Assembly: GCF_023221595.1 (NCBI RefSeq)
Contig: NZ_CP096563.1
Span: forward strand, 4,335,001-4,399,000
DNA length: 64,000 nt
Direction of reading: 5' to 3'
DNA from: Rhodococcus qingshengii JCM 15477
Lineage (GTDB): Bacteria > Actinomycetota > Actinomycetes > Mycobacteriales > Mycobacteriaceae
The translations under genes were made by a program, and so were the position numbers. A model generated the notes under the pieces. It was not told the origin of the DNA and ran no database searches. It saw only the letters and a program-made list of their open reading frames with translations. Positions 22,425 to 30,105 of this stretch are shown piece after piece (within the stretch, counting starts at the first letter, position 1; the number at the start of each line of letters is the position of its first letter).

Positions 22425-23665
22425 GATTGCTCCTGTTCCGACGACAATCCTTCTACTACAAGCCGTTCGAGCACACCCGTCAACATGTTCAGTCCAGCCA
22501 ACAGATCTTCGGGTTTGGTGTATTCGTTCTCCGCGTGCGAGATGCCGCCGACGCTGGGCACGAATAGCATCACCGTCGGCACCAGGTCTTTGAGATTGAT
22601 CGAATCGTGTCCTGCTCTGGTGAGCATTCTCCGGGCGCTCAGACCCAATCCGCCGGCAACCGACTCGGACAGCTCGATACCGGCGAGATCGTAGGAGGTG
22701 CTGGGGCGCAGCGAACCCGATTCGATGTCGACGGAGACTTCGCCCAGCGCCTCGATATCAGCTTTCGCCTGCAGGAACAGCTCATGAGCCTTGTCGAGAG
22801 CCGCTTCCTCACTTGACCGGATATCCACTGACATGACTACGTCGGACGCCACCACAACGGGTGAGTTCGGTTGGACGGTCAATCTTCCGATCGATGTGAG
22901 AACAGCCCCCGCAGGGAACGCCGACGCCACTTCACGAACCGCGACGATCATCTGTGCTGCGCCGAGGAGCGCATCCCTACGGTCTTCGATCAACGTCGCA
23001 CCGGTGTGTGCCTGTTCGCCGCGAACTCGGACGAGATACTTGCGTACTGCCCAGTTGGCGGTGACCACGCCGATCGAGATCCCTTTCTCTTCCAGGACTC
23101 GCCCTTGCTCAATGTGGATTTCTGCGTACGCACTGCACTCCGGCGGCTCGTCCGAACCCAGGTAGCCGATATCACTGAGTGCGCCGCGGACCGTCCGACC
23201 GTCCGAATCGACGGTGTCGAGGACCTCACCCGCCGCGAACTTCCCGGTGAAAACCCCACTGCCCATCAAGCTGGGGCTGAATCTGCATCCCTCCTCGTTG
23301 AACCAGTCGACGACCGTGAGGTTGAAGGACGGTGTGATACTTCCGGCGGCGACTCGTTCGGCGACAGCGGCGGCAGCATGCGCCCCGGCAAGAACGCCGA
23401 AGGCTCCGTCGAAGCGACCTGCCTTCGGCTGACTGTCGAGGTGCGAGCCGACCAAGATGTGCGAAGCGCCTTCGATCCACTCGAGGGAGCCGAAAAGGTT
23501 GCCCACTGCGTCGACGCGGCAATTGAAACCATTCTCCGTCAACCAGATACGAAACCAGTCTCTGGTCTGCCCGTCCGCCGCGCTTGCGGCTTGACGTTCC
23601 ACTCCACCTCCCTCGGTGGCGCCGAATCTCGACATCGCGTCGAAGTCTGCGAGGAAATCAGACAT
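22421..23665 (-). CDS. M20 family hydantoinase/N-carbamoylase-type amidohydrolase
   Basis: A 414-residue zinc-dependent hydrolase of the Zn-dependent hydrolase/allantoate amidohydrolase group. Metal-site motifs are GSHLDSQPKAGRFDG, NEEGCRF and EIHIEQG, and the lid domain has GEQAHTGAT. Relatives cleave N-carbamoyl amino acids, ureidoglycolate, allantoate or N-acyl bonds. Next to an amidase and a symporter it suggests that the operon's substrate carries an N-carbamoyl or N-acyl group. It overlaps the symporter gene by eight bases and the amidase by four. Confidence 0.9.
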   Translation of the reverse strand: MSDFLADFDAMSRFGATEGGGVERQAASAADGQTRDWFRIWLTENGFNCRVDAVGNLFGSLEWIEGASHILVGSHLDSQPKAGRFDGAFGVLAGAHAAAAVAERVAAGSITPSFNLTVVDWFNEEGCRFSPSLMGSGVFTGKFAAGEVLDTVDSDGRTVRGALSDIGYLGSDEPPECSAYAEIHIEQGRVLEEKGISIGVVTANWAVRKYLVRVRGEQAHTGATLIEDRRDALLGAAQMIVAVREVASAFPAGAVLTSIGRLTVQPNSPVVVASDVVMSVDIRSSEEAALDKAHELFLQAKADIEALGEVSVDIESGSLRPSTSYDLAGIELSESVAGGLGLSARRMLTRAGHDSINLKDLVPTVMLFVPSVGGISHAENEYTKPEDLLAGLNMLTGVLERLVVEGLSSEQEQS

Positions 23666-25199
23666 TCGTTACCCTCACCGAGGAATCCTCCACCTTGGAG
23701 ACATGATTCGAAACAACCGAACGAGCGGCGATATCGAACATCTCTTCCACCCGAGTTCGCTCAGCCGCCGAGATGCCGGTCAAAGCGGAGACGACCAGGA
23801 ACACGATGAGATTGACGGCCATTCCGACTACACCGCCGGTCAGTGAGCCAAGTCCGGCGATGTCATCCGGGTAGCTGAAGGTCAACACCAATGCAATCCC
23901 GAAACCCGACAGCATGCCCGAAACTGCCCCGTACTTGTTGCCACCCCGCCAGAAGATTCCGAAGAAGAGCGGAACGGCCAACTGGACTACGCCCTGGTAG
24001 GAGATTTGTGCAAGGAGCTGCAACCGAGTCATGTCGTACGTTACGTAGGCCACCACTCCGGCCAATGCCATGAACCCCACCATGCTGACTTTTGCGACCA
24101 CGGTAAGTGCCGAATCCGAAAGTTTGCGCTTGTCGGAGTTGACGAGATCGTTCGCAATTTGCAGACCACACACTTGGACACTTCCGTCGATGTGGCCCAT
24201 CGACGCCGCGAACACCATTGTCACACCCAGACCGAGTAGCCAGGTTCCCCCGTACGACTCCATGATCGTGAACCATGCAGCCTGCGGGTTTGCGATGACC
24301 TCCGGCATCTGAGATGCGGCGATACCCAACAACATCAACAGCGTGTAGAACACACTCGAGATCAACACGGTACGTATAGTCCCCGCTTTTACTGCACGGA
24401 CTCCCGACGCGGTGTAGATCCGTTGGAAACTCATCGGCCAGCACAACGATCCGACTACGCCGGTGAAGATCAGGCTGAAGAGGTAGAACGGACCGTAAGC
24501 GTCGCCGTCGCCGGGCACCCGCAGGAATTCGATCGGGACCTGCGCCAGCGCATTCATGCTGATCGGGCCGCCGGCGACGCCGGACAACAAGACCAGACAT
24601 ACAAGTGCTGCAATCACGTACGCGACGATCCCTTGGAACGCATCGGTCATGATCAACCCACGCATGCCCATCTTCACTGTCCAGTACTGACGGATCAGGA
24701 TCAGCGCCAACCCGACAAGCAGGCAGGTGGTCACCGACCATCGACCCTCACTCGCGTATTGAAATACCTCCCCCAGTGCCTGCATTCCGAGAACCACCCA
24801 CGGGAAGACCGAGACGATTCCGATGAGACTGGCGATCATCTTCACCGAACGTGAATTAAACCGCAAGCCAAGAAGATCCGGCTGTGATCGAAGGTTGTAT
24901 CGGGCACCCCATCGCCACGCTCTTGTAGCCATGAAGTACATCATCGCGACACCGAGACTGGAGTAGGCGAGGCCGTAGAATCCGAAAACTCCTGCACCCG
25001 CAGCCATCCCGAAGAAAGCGATGAATACCGCGCCCGGCCACCAGGAGTTCACGTAGCACATGGCCACGTACCACGGGCCGTAGCTACGGCCGCCGACCGA
25101 GTACTCCTCGAACGTCGGCTTCGTCTTCTGCTGAGTCGCATAGAGAATGAAGAGCACTCCGGCGTAGAACAACGCCAGCATTCCGAGCATGATTGCCAT
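23658..25199 (-). CDS. Sodium:solute symporter (SSS family)
   Basis: A 513-residue integral membrane transporter with about 13 hydrophobic segments of the LeuT/SSS fold. The N-terminus has TFEEYSVGGRSYGPWYVA, usual in SSS proteins after the first helix, and the sodium-site helix region around AASMGHIDGSVQVCG. It would import the pathway's substrate with sodium. ATG 25199 is preferred because GGAG lies seven bases upstream and only one base separates it from the stop of the small membrane gene; ATG 25211 would overlap that gene. Relatives carry proline, pantothenate, urea or short acids, so the substrate cannot be named. Confidence 0.9.
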   Translation of the reverse strand: MAIMLGMLALFYAGVLFILYATQQKTKPTFEEYSVGGRSYGPWYVAMCYVNSWWPGAVFIAFFGMAAGAGVFGFYGLAYSSLGVAMMYFMATRAWRWGARYNLRSQPDLLGLRFNSRSVKMIASLIGIVSVFPWVVLGMQALGEVFQYASEGRWSVTTCLLVGLALILIRQYWTVKMGMRGLIMTDAFQGIVAYVIAALVCLVLLSGVAGGPISMNALAQVPIEFLRVPGDGDAYGPFYLFSLIFTGVVGSLCWPMSFQRIYTASGVRAVKAGTIRTVLISSVFYTLLMLLGIAASQMPEVIANPQAAWFTIMESYGGTWLLGLGVTMVFAASMGHIDGSVQVCGLQIANDLVNSDKRKLSDSALTVVAKVSMVGFMALAGVVAYVTYDMTRLQLLAQISYQGVVQLAVPLFFGIFWRGGNKYGAVSGMLSGFGIALVLTFSYPDDIAGLGSLTGGVVGMAVNLIVFLVVSALTGISAAERTRVEEMFDIAARSVVSNHVSKVEDSSVRVTNV

Positions 25200-25200
25200 G

Positions 25201-25479
25201 TCATTCTCCATTCGGACCGGCCGGCGTCAGCGCCAGCTCTTCGTCGAGTTCACCGCGAAGGTCTTCGACCCTGTACAAGCCCCACAGGCCCAACCCGAGA
25301 ACCAACGCGTCGAGAATCCAGTACATGATGCTGAACGGGATTCCGAACACCAGCGTCGAAACCCCACTGCCCCAGAGATAAAGGGGCGGGAAAAGTGCAA
25401 ACAGCAGCGCAATACCGTAAACGGACCCGAAGAACACCATGATCTTTCGGTGACTGAGCCCGCGGATGAAATCCTTCAT
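25201..25479 (-). CDS. Small two-helix membrane partner of the SSS symporter
   Basis: A 92-residue protein with two hydrophobic stretches (about residues 13-35 and 43-68: IMVFFGSVYGIALLFALFPP and FSIMYWILDALVLGLGLWG) and an acidic C-terminal tail. Small proteins of this kind are often encoded directly before SSS symporters and are thought to aid assembly or gating. A ribosome site GGAAGG precedes ATG 25479. It sits 11 bases after the IMPase stop and one base before the symporter start. Confidence 0.8.
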   Translation of the reverse strand: MKDFIRGLSHRKIMVFFGSVYGIALLFALFPPLYLWGSGVSTLVFGIPFSIMYWILDALVLGLGLWGLYRVEDLRGELDEELALTPAGPNGE

Positions 25480-25490
25480 CGGACCTTCCC

Positions 25491-26249
25491 TCAGTTGACG
25501 AGCTGGCGAATGGAGTCGTGCAGATGAGCGTTCGATGCAATTCCGTTGCCACAGTCGAAGTTCCGACGACCGTCGAGACTCGAGAAGCGACCACCCGCCT
25601 CTTCGATGATCACCGGCATCGGCGCGAGGTCGTATGCCTTGGTCGTATAATCGACGATCGCATCGGCGTGCCCGCAGGCGACCATCGCATAGCCGTACGC
25701 GTCACCCCAGGTGCGGAGAATGACGCCCCGCGAGTTGAGATCGCGGATCGTATCCGGCTTCCAGTCCTCGAGCCACGTGGCCATCAGATACGCGCCGTCG
25801 AGATCCGTCCGGTCGGAGACAGCGGCGGGCTCGTCGTTTCTCCAGCATCCACCGCCCTTTTCTGCTGACACGAGCACACCGGCGCTGGGCAGATTGATCG
25901 CCCCGAATGTGATTTCACCCGCCTCTTCGTATGCGAGGAGGTTCGCATAGAGCGGCACCGAGTGGACAAACGACTTCGTTCCGTCGATCGGGTCGATGAT
26001 CCACCGATTTCCGCTCGAACCCACGACGTCGTCGAACTCCTCGCCCATGATGCCGTCATCGGGGAAGTTCTCGGACAAAGCATCGCGAATCATCTGTTCG
26101 ATCTCTTGATCAGCCTGGGTGACTGGCGATCCATCCGACTTCGTGTCGACCCGAAGCGTCGACTTGTCGAACCAGTGCCTGGCAAGATCTCCTGCTTCTC
26201 GAGTAATCGCCAACGCAATCTCGGCACGGGTCGAAAGCATTCGATTCAC
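25491..26249 (-). CDS. Inositol-monophosphatase family phosphatase (IMPase/HisN type)
   Basis: A 252-residue lithium-sensitive-type phosphatase. Metal ligands are seen in IMGEEF, IIDPIDGTKSF and AYDLAPM, the last replacing the usual WDxAA. The family dephosphorylates inositol phosphate, histidinol phosphate, PAPS or fructose bisphosphate. In this operon it probably removes phosphate from a pathway intermediate. GTG 26249 is preferred because GGAGGG lies eight bases upstream; ATG 26240 is also possible. First gene of the operon, with a 10-bp hairpin in its leader. Confidence 0.88.
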   Translation of the reverse strand: MNRMLSTRAEIALAITREAGDLARHWFDKSTLRVDTKSDGSPVTQADQEIEQMIRDALSENFPDDGIMGEEFDDVVGSSGNRWIIDPIDGTKSFVHSVPLYANLLAYEEAGEITFGAINLPSAGVLVSAEKGGGCWRNDEPAAVSDRTDLDGAYLMATWLEDWKPDTIRDLNSRGVILRTWGDAYGYAMVACGHADAIVDYTTKAYDLAPMPVIIEEAGGRFSSLDGRRNFDCGNGIASNAHLHDSIRQLVN

Positions 26250-26275
26250 TGCTGGTGCCCTCCATTCCCTGAATA

Positions 26276-26304
26276 GGAGTCCGAAACCGACGACTTCGGA
26301 CTCC
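26276..26304 (-). promoter_or_regulatory. Hairpin in the leader of the amine/amide operon
   Basis: GGAGTCCGAA (26276-26285) and TTCGGACTCC (26295-26304) form a perfect 10-bp stem with a nine-base loop, 27 bases before the IMPase start. There is no T-run after it. It could be an operator, an mRNA-stabilising element or an attenuator. Confidence 0.45.
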
Positions 26305-26346
26305 CCAGAGATTCGGGCTAGACCATTTCTGGTTCTCTCACCAATT

Positions 26347-26378
26347 GTTAACGGCGTGTTACAGATCACACTTCGTGT
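26347..26378. promoter_or_regulatory. Candidate operators in the divergent GntR/operon promoter region
   Basis: GTTAAC (26347-26352) and ACAC-TTC-GTGT (26368-26378) are short palindromes between the divergent regulator and operon. GntR regulators with UTRA domains bind short GT...AC palindromes, so these are the likeliest targets, but both are short. Confidence 0.3.
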
Positions 26379-26445
26379 TGTGGTGGATCGGGTGCCTCAC
26401 TAGTTTTGGGGTTCAACGAACTGCCGTATTGCGAGGTCACGCCAT

Positions 26446-27213
26446 ATGTCGATGATGGAGCAGACTCGATCTGCGCTGTTACGGCTCGCTCAGGAACTCG
26501 AAGGACGCTCCGTGGGCAAATTCCCGCCCGAGCGCGAACTGGCAGCACGACTGGGGACATCTCGCACGACAGTGCGCAGCGCACTCGACGCGCTGGAACG
26601 TGAAGGATTGGTACATCGGGTCAAAGGCCGAGCAGGCGGCGCCTTTCTCACCAGCGTCCACGCAGACGCCCCCACTCCGGAGAACGCACGATCCCTGTGT
26701 GCCAGCCGACGACTGTCCCGAAATCTGAATACAGTCATGGGCGTACCGCAAATGCTCCAGGAACAAGGATTCCAGGATGGCACCAGAGTGCTGTCAGCAC
26801 GTCTGGAGCGACCCAGCCCGCGAGCCGCCCAGATACTCGGAGTTTCCCCAGACCGCGATGTGATTTCCTTGTTGCGCTTACGATTTGCCGACGGTGACAC
26901 GTTGTCGCTGGAACGGATGTATCTGGGCGACCCCGGATGCCGCGATCTGCTCAGAACGCACATGGATTCCGTCTACGAAGCCCTGCGTTGCAAATTCGGA
27001 ATCGACATCTCGGCCACCGACGAATCCATCGAACTGGCAGAAGTCAGCTCCTCGGTGTCGACGCTTCTCGGACAACCGATGCCGGCCCCGGTGCTCAAGC
27101 TGGAACGAATCGGCTACGACCAGCATGAGCGTCCCGTCGAGTACTCGGTAGACCTCTTCCGTGCGGACCGAACACGACTGAGCGTGAGCACGCGGCCGGG
27201 ACACCGTGTGTGA
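26446..27213 (+). CDS. GntR family transcriptional regulator with UTRA domain (HutC/PhnF type)
   Basis: A 255-residue DNA-binding regulator. Residues 1-70 form the winged helix-turn-helix (KFPPERELAARLGTSRTTVRS, EREGLVHRVKGRAGGAF). Residues about 95-250 are the UTRA ligand-binding fold (VLSARLERPSP, LLRLRFADGDTLSLERMYL, PVEYSVDLFRADR). The ligand is presumably the operon's substrate or an intermediate. It is transcribed divergently from the eight-gene operon, the usual arrangement for a local repressor. GAGG lies 10 bases before the ATG. Confidence 0.9.
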   Translation: MSMMEQTRSALLRLAQELEGRSVGKFPPERELAARLGTSRTTVRSALDALEREGLVHRVKGRAGGAFLTSVHADAPTPENARSLCASRRLSRNLNTVMGVPQMLQEQGFQDGTRVLSARLERPSPRAAQILGVSPDRDVISLLRLRFADGDTLSLERMYLGDPGCRDLLRTHMDSVYEALRCKFGIDISATDESIELAEVSSSVSTLLGQPMPAPVLKLERIGYDQHERPVEYSVDLFRADRTRLSVSTRPGHRV

Positions 27214-27255
27214 GCCCAGGCCGACCCTGCCCCCAAAGTCGACGTACCTCTGCCA

Positions 27256-27261
27256 TACCGT
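27256..27261 (+). promoter_or_regulatory. -10 element TACCGT of a leaderless promoter
   Basis: TACCGT lies exactly six bases before GTG 27268, placing the transcription start on the start codon and supporting that codon. Confidence 0.5.
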
Positions 27262-27267
27262 AGGCGG

Positions 27268-28614
27268 GTGACCTCCCTGCGATCAGACGCGCACGCAGGT
27301 CACTCGCGCGCACCGAAGACTGATCCAGCAGTTCAACCGCTGCTTCCAGATCTCGCGATCGAACAACTCCAGTCTTTGTTGCAGGTACGTTCCTGGACTC
27401 TCGCGGAATGGTTCGCGATGGCCGACCAACGCGGATTCCTCGCGCCCGCGGCCAGTGTCCCGCTCTTCATGGAAGCCGCGCTGAAGTATCCCGAGCACCG
27501 CGAGGCGCTACTTCGCCTCGCCGGTCGACGCGGGCAGTACCTGGCGGAGCAGAACCCGGATTGGGCCCAGCTACGACGAATCGGATCACGCCGGGACGAG
27601 CTGTGGCTTTCGCCCGATCCGGACGACCGTACGGCCTGGTTCGATTACATACGTACGGTCGACCCGGAACTGGCGAGCGAAGAGCTCGAGATCGCTTGGG
27701 ACGACGAGGCCACGGCAAGCCGGCTGCACTTCCTCGACCATCTCGACGTCGGGCTGGGTGAACACGACTACGCGCTCCTCGAGCGTGCACTCGACGATCC
27801 AGCCGTGCGGGTCCGTGAGCGTGCAATTCAACTACTACGGCAACTCCCCCGATCTCCGTTTGCCTCTCGAATGGTCACTCGGGCTCGGTCCTGGGTGCGG
27901 CTCGAGACGAAGCCCTTGCGGCCGCGCCTTGCCGTCCGATTGCCCGGCTCGCTCGACGACCTCGCATTTCGTGACGGCATCGAAGACGTCCACTACAAGA
28001 ACAAGGGCATCCGGCGATGGTGGTTACGGCAAGTCGTGACCGCCACTCCGCTGACTCTGTGGGAATCTATGGCCGGTTCGCCACGCGAGGCCCTCACCAT
28101 CCCCATCGAGAAGCAATGGCGCGCGGTGATGATCGAATCATGGACTGCCGCAACCGTTCTCCAGAAGAACACCGCGTGGGCATCGGCATTTCTGGAGCGG
28201 GACGGGCGCACGACGGACCGGAGAATCGTCGCCATCGCGGACCCACGCGAGCGTGTCGAGTACATCGTCGCCGGACACGCGGACGAGTACCTTCTGGGCG
28301 TCGACGGCAGCGCACTGCTCGACGGCATCGACCGCCCATGGCCCCTGGCCGTCGCCGAAAAGTTGTTGAATGCCTTGGAGAACGAAGCTCTGGATCATGC
28401 TGCGACGGGTGAGGACTTGGGCATCCACTCGCGTCACAGTCACTTTTCCACCCTGCGAAGCGTGCAGGCGCGCTTCCCTTTCGACGCAGTACCGCTTCTG
28501 CAGGACGCGGCGGCACGAACGAGCGACCCCGGGTGGCAACAAGCATTCACCGACAGCGCCGTCAACATCGAGCAGCGCCGACTCCGCTTGGACGTCCTGC
28601 GTAATCACCGCTGA
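27268..28614 (+). CDS. DUF5691-like protein, N-terminally short and orphan
   Basis: A 448-residue cytoplasmic protein resembling DUF5691 (helical repeat-like; RRGQYLAEQNPDW, PDDRTAWFDYIRTVDPELA, RPRLAVRLPGSLDD, NKGIRRWWLRQVV). The family usually has a longer N-terminus and is encoded beside a SWIM zinc-finger protein, a MoxR-type AAA ATPase and a VWA protein; none of these is here. Function unknown. A -10 element (TACCGT) six bases before GTG 27268 suggests this short form is the real product rather than a truncated remnant. Its stop lies in the 5' arm of a terminator hairpin that has been split by an IS element. Confidence 0.7.
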   Translation: MTSLRSDAHAGHSRAPKTDPAVQPLLPDLAIEQLQSLLQVRSWTLAEWFAMADQRGFLAPAASVPLFMEAALKYPEHREALLRLAGRRGQYLAEQNPDWAQLRRIGSRRDELWLSPDPDDRTAWFDYIRTVDPELASEELEIAWDDEATASRLHFLDHLDVGLGEHDYALLERALDDPAVRVRERAIQLLRQLPRSPFASRMVTRARSWVRLETKPLRPRLAVRLPGSLDDLAFRDGIEDVHYKNKGIRRWWLRQVVTATPLTLWESMAGSPREALTIPIEKQWRAVMIESWTAATVLQKNTAWASAFLERDGRTTDRRIVAIADPRERVEYIVAGHADEYLLGVDGSALLDGIDRPWPLAVAEKLLNALENEALDHAATGEDLGIHSRHSHFSTLRSVQARFPFDAVPLLQDAAARTSDPGWQQAFTDSAVNIEQRRLRLDVLRNHR

Positions 28615-28634
28615 ACGACGAAGGGGCCGCATCC
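28613..28634. terminator. Left arm of a bidirectional terminator split by an IS element
   Basis: The 22 bases here are almost the reverse complement of 30075-30097 (one G.U-type mismatch and one bulged base). Before the IS inserted they formed a stem of about 21 bp with loop TTGGAAC between the convergent DUF5691 and acyl-CoA dehydrogenase genes. Confidence 0.8.
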
Positions 28635-28637
28635 TTG

Positions 28638-28640
28638 GAA
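28638..28640. repeat. Target-site duplication GAA, left copy
   Basis: GAA directly before the IS left end; the same GAA follows the right end at 30071-30073. A 3-bp duplication is normal for IS3-family elements. Confidence 0.75.
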
Positions 28641-28666
28641 TGAACTGCTCCCCAGGAGTTGGACTG
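28641..28666. repeat. IS left terminal inverted repeat
   Basis: Begins TGAACTGCTCCCC and ends GTTGGACTG. Bases 28643-28653 are also perfectly complementary to 28688-28698, which covers the orfA ribosome site. Confidence 0.85.
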
Positions 28667-28687
28667 AGAAATTCAGTTCCGACGCTT

Positions 28688-28698
28688 GGGGAGCAGTT
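28688..28698 (+). promoter_or_regulatory. orfA ribosome site within an occluding hairpin arm
   Basis: GGGGAGCAGTT contains the GGGGAG ribosome site seven bases before orfA. It is the exact reverse complement of the IS tip AACTGCTCCCC (28643-28653). RNA entering from outside the IS would fold and hide the site; RNA started inside would not. Confidence 0.6.
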
Positions 28699-28700
28699 TT

Positions 28701-29180
28701 ATGCGTGCACGAAGTTCGTTGACTGAGGTTCAGCGCGGCGAAGCGGTAGCGTTGTTCGAGGCAAGATTAGGCAGGCAGGCGGTCGCTGCACAGTTGGGAG
28801 TGAGCCTGTCTGCAGTGAGCCGTTTGCACGACCGGTGGTGTGTTCGAGGCATAGGAGCGTTGGTGACCATGCCTAATAAGCGGGCGTTCTCCTTCGAGTT
28901 CAAGGTCGAGGTGGTGCAGCGTTTCCTGGCCGGCGAGACGAAGGTTGCGCTCGCCCGCGAGTTCGGCTTGTCCTCTCCGAAGTTGATCGAAACATGGGCG
29001 CGGAAGTACCGCAACGAGGGCGAAGACGGGTTGCGGTCGAAACGTGTAGGACGCCCGCCGGGATCTGCTCGATCGGTACCGAGCGAGGTGGCGCGGTTGC
29101 GGGCTGAGAATGAGCGATTGCGGGCGGAGGTCGCGTATCTGGGAAAATTGCGCGCCTTGAGGGCGCAGGAACGACGGTGA
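28701..29180 (+). CDS. IS3-family OrfA, helix-turn-helix protein
   Basis: A 159-residue DNA-binding protein with two helix-turn-helix units: AVAAQLGVSLSAVSRLHDRW near residue 35 and FLAGETKVALAREFGLSSPK near residue 80. The C-terminal leucine-zipper-like helix (VARLRAENERLRAEVAYLGKL) mediates OrfA/OrfAB contact in this family. It recognises the IS ends. Its stop overlaps the orfB GTG as GTGA, so orfB may be made by coupled translation; orfB lies in the -1 frame, so a frameshift fusion is also possible. Confidence 0.9.
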   Translation: MRARSSLTEVQRGEAVALFEARLGRQAVAAQLGVSLSAVSRLHDRWCVRGIGALVTMPNKRAFSFEFKVEVVQRFLAGETKVALAREFGLSSPKLIETWARKYRNEGEDGLRSKRVGRPPGSARSVPSEVARLRAENERLRAEVAYLGKLRALRAQERR

Positions 29181-30031
29181 AGGTCCGTGCCGTCGTCTCC
29201 CTCAAGGCGCAGTACCACCTCGAGGTGCTTCTCGCCGTGTCCGGGCTCGCCCGGTCCACGTTCTTTTACCATCAGGCGCGACTGCGCGATCCGGACCGCC
29301 GCGCCGAGTTGAAGACCGCGATCACGGAGGAATTCGACAGGGCCCACGGCCGGTACGGGCATCGCCGCATCCACTGTGTGCTGACCCGGTCCGGATGGCA
29401 GGTGGCGAAGAAGACCGTGCTCAAGCTGATGCGGGAACTCGGGCTGCGTTGCCAGGTGCGGCGGAAGAAGAAGTACAACTCCTATCGGAGCGAGGTCGGC
29501 AAGATTGCACCGAATGTGCTCGATCGCGACTTCTTCGCCAGCGCGCCTAATCAGAAGTGGGTCACCGACGTCACCGAATTCCGTGTCGGTGAACAGAAGT
29601 TGTATCTCTCGCCGGTGATGGACCTTTTCGACCGACAAATCATTTCCTACTCGGTCGGTACGTCACCGAACCTGCAGCTGACTAACAGTTCCCTGCGTGC
29701 GGCGATTGAGTCCCTCGAAGACGGGCAAGCGCCAATGGTGCACTCGGATCAAGGGTTTCAATACCAGCACATGTCCTGGCGGCGTCTGCTCGCCGATTCC
29801 GGTGCGACCCAGTCGATGTCGAGGAAGGGCAACTGCTTCGACAACGCCGTGATCGAGAATTTCTTCGGCCATCTCAAAGAGGAAGTCTTTCACCACGTTC
29901 GATACTTCAACATAGATGCGCTGGTTAGGGCACTGGAGGAGTACATCCCCTGGTACAACACCGAACGTGTCTCCACAAGGCTCGAGGGCCTGAGTCCGGT
30001 GCAATACCGAACCCAGACCCTCGCCGCCTAG
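29177..30031 (+). CDS. IS3-family transposase OrfB (DDE integrase core)
   Basis: A 284-residue transposase. An HTH_21-like region (FDRAHGRYGHRRIH) precedes the retroviral-type integrase core. The DDE residues are seen in KWVTDVTEF (D), MVHSDQGFQY (D) and NCFDNAVIENFFGHLKEE (E, 35 residues after the second D). The end RLEGLSPVQYR is typical of the IS150/IS3 group. No frameshift or stop interrupts it, so the transposase looks functional. GTG start at 29177 overlaps the orfA stop. Confidence 0.92.
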   Translation: MKVRAVVSLKAQYHLEVLLAVSGLARSTFFYHQARLRDPDRRAELKTAITEEFDRAHGRYGHRRIHCVLTRSGWQVAKKTVLKLMRELGLRCQVRRKKKYNSYRSEVGKIAPNVLDRDFFASAPNQKWVTDVTEFRVGEQKLYLSPVMDLFDRQIISYSVGTSPNLQLTNSSLRAAIESLEDGQAPMVHSDQGFQYQHMSWRRLLADSGATQSMSRKGNCFDNAVIENFFGHLKEEVFHHVRYFNIDALVRALEEYIPWYNTERVSTRLEGLSPVQYRTQTLAA

Positions 30032-30044
30032 ACTCTTGTTTGGC

Positions 30045-30070
30045 CAGTCCAACAATCGGGGACCAGTTCA
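30045..30070. repeat. IS right terminal inverted repeat
   Basis: CAGTCCAAC at one end and CAGTTCA at the other; it matches the left repeat in 21 of 26 positions when inverted. It is followed by GAA, the second target copy. Confidence 0.85.
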
Positions 30071-30074
30071 GAAC

Positions 30075-30097
30075 GGAATGCGGCCCCTTCGTTGTTC
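30075..30097. terminator. Right arm of the IS-split terminator
   Basis: Complementary to 28613-28634. It ends nine bases before the stop codon of the minus-strand acyl-CoA dehydrogenase gene, so it served as that gene's terminator too. Confidence 0.8.
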
Positions 30098-30105
30098 GTG
30101 AAAGA

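Larger units (their letters stand above)
28641..30070 (+). mobile_element. IS3-family insertion sequence (IS150-like), 1430 bp
   Basis: The element has terminal inverted repeats 28641-28666 and 30045-30070 (21 of 26 matching, starting TGAACTG and ending CAGTTCA), two overlapping frames for an HTH protein and a DDE transposase, and a 3-bp GAA duplication. All features are intact, so it is likely active or recently so. It has inserted in the loop of a terminator hairpin. Confidence 0.9.

Noticed and set aside
29172..29185. orfA/orfB boundary considered as a frameshift that breaks the transposase
   Set aside because: Two overlapping frames are the normal IS3 arrangement; both have all expected motifs.
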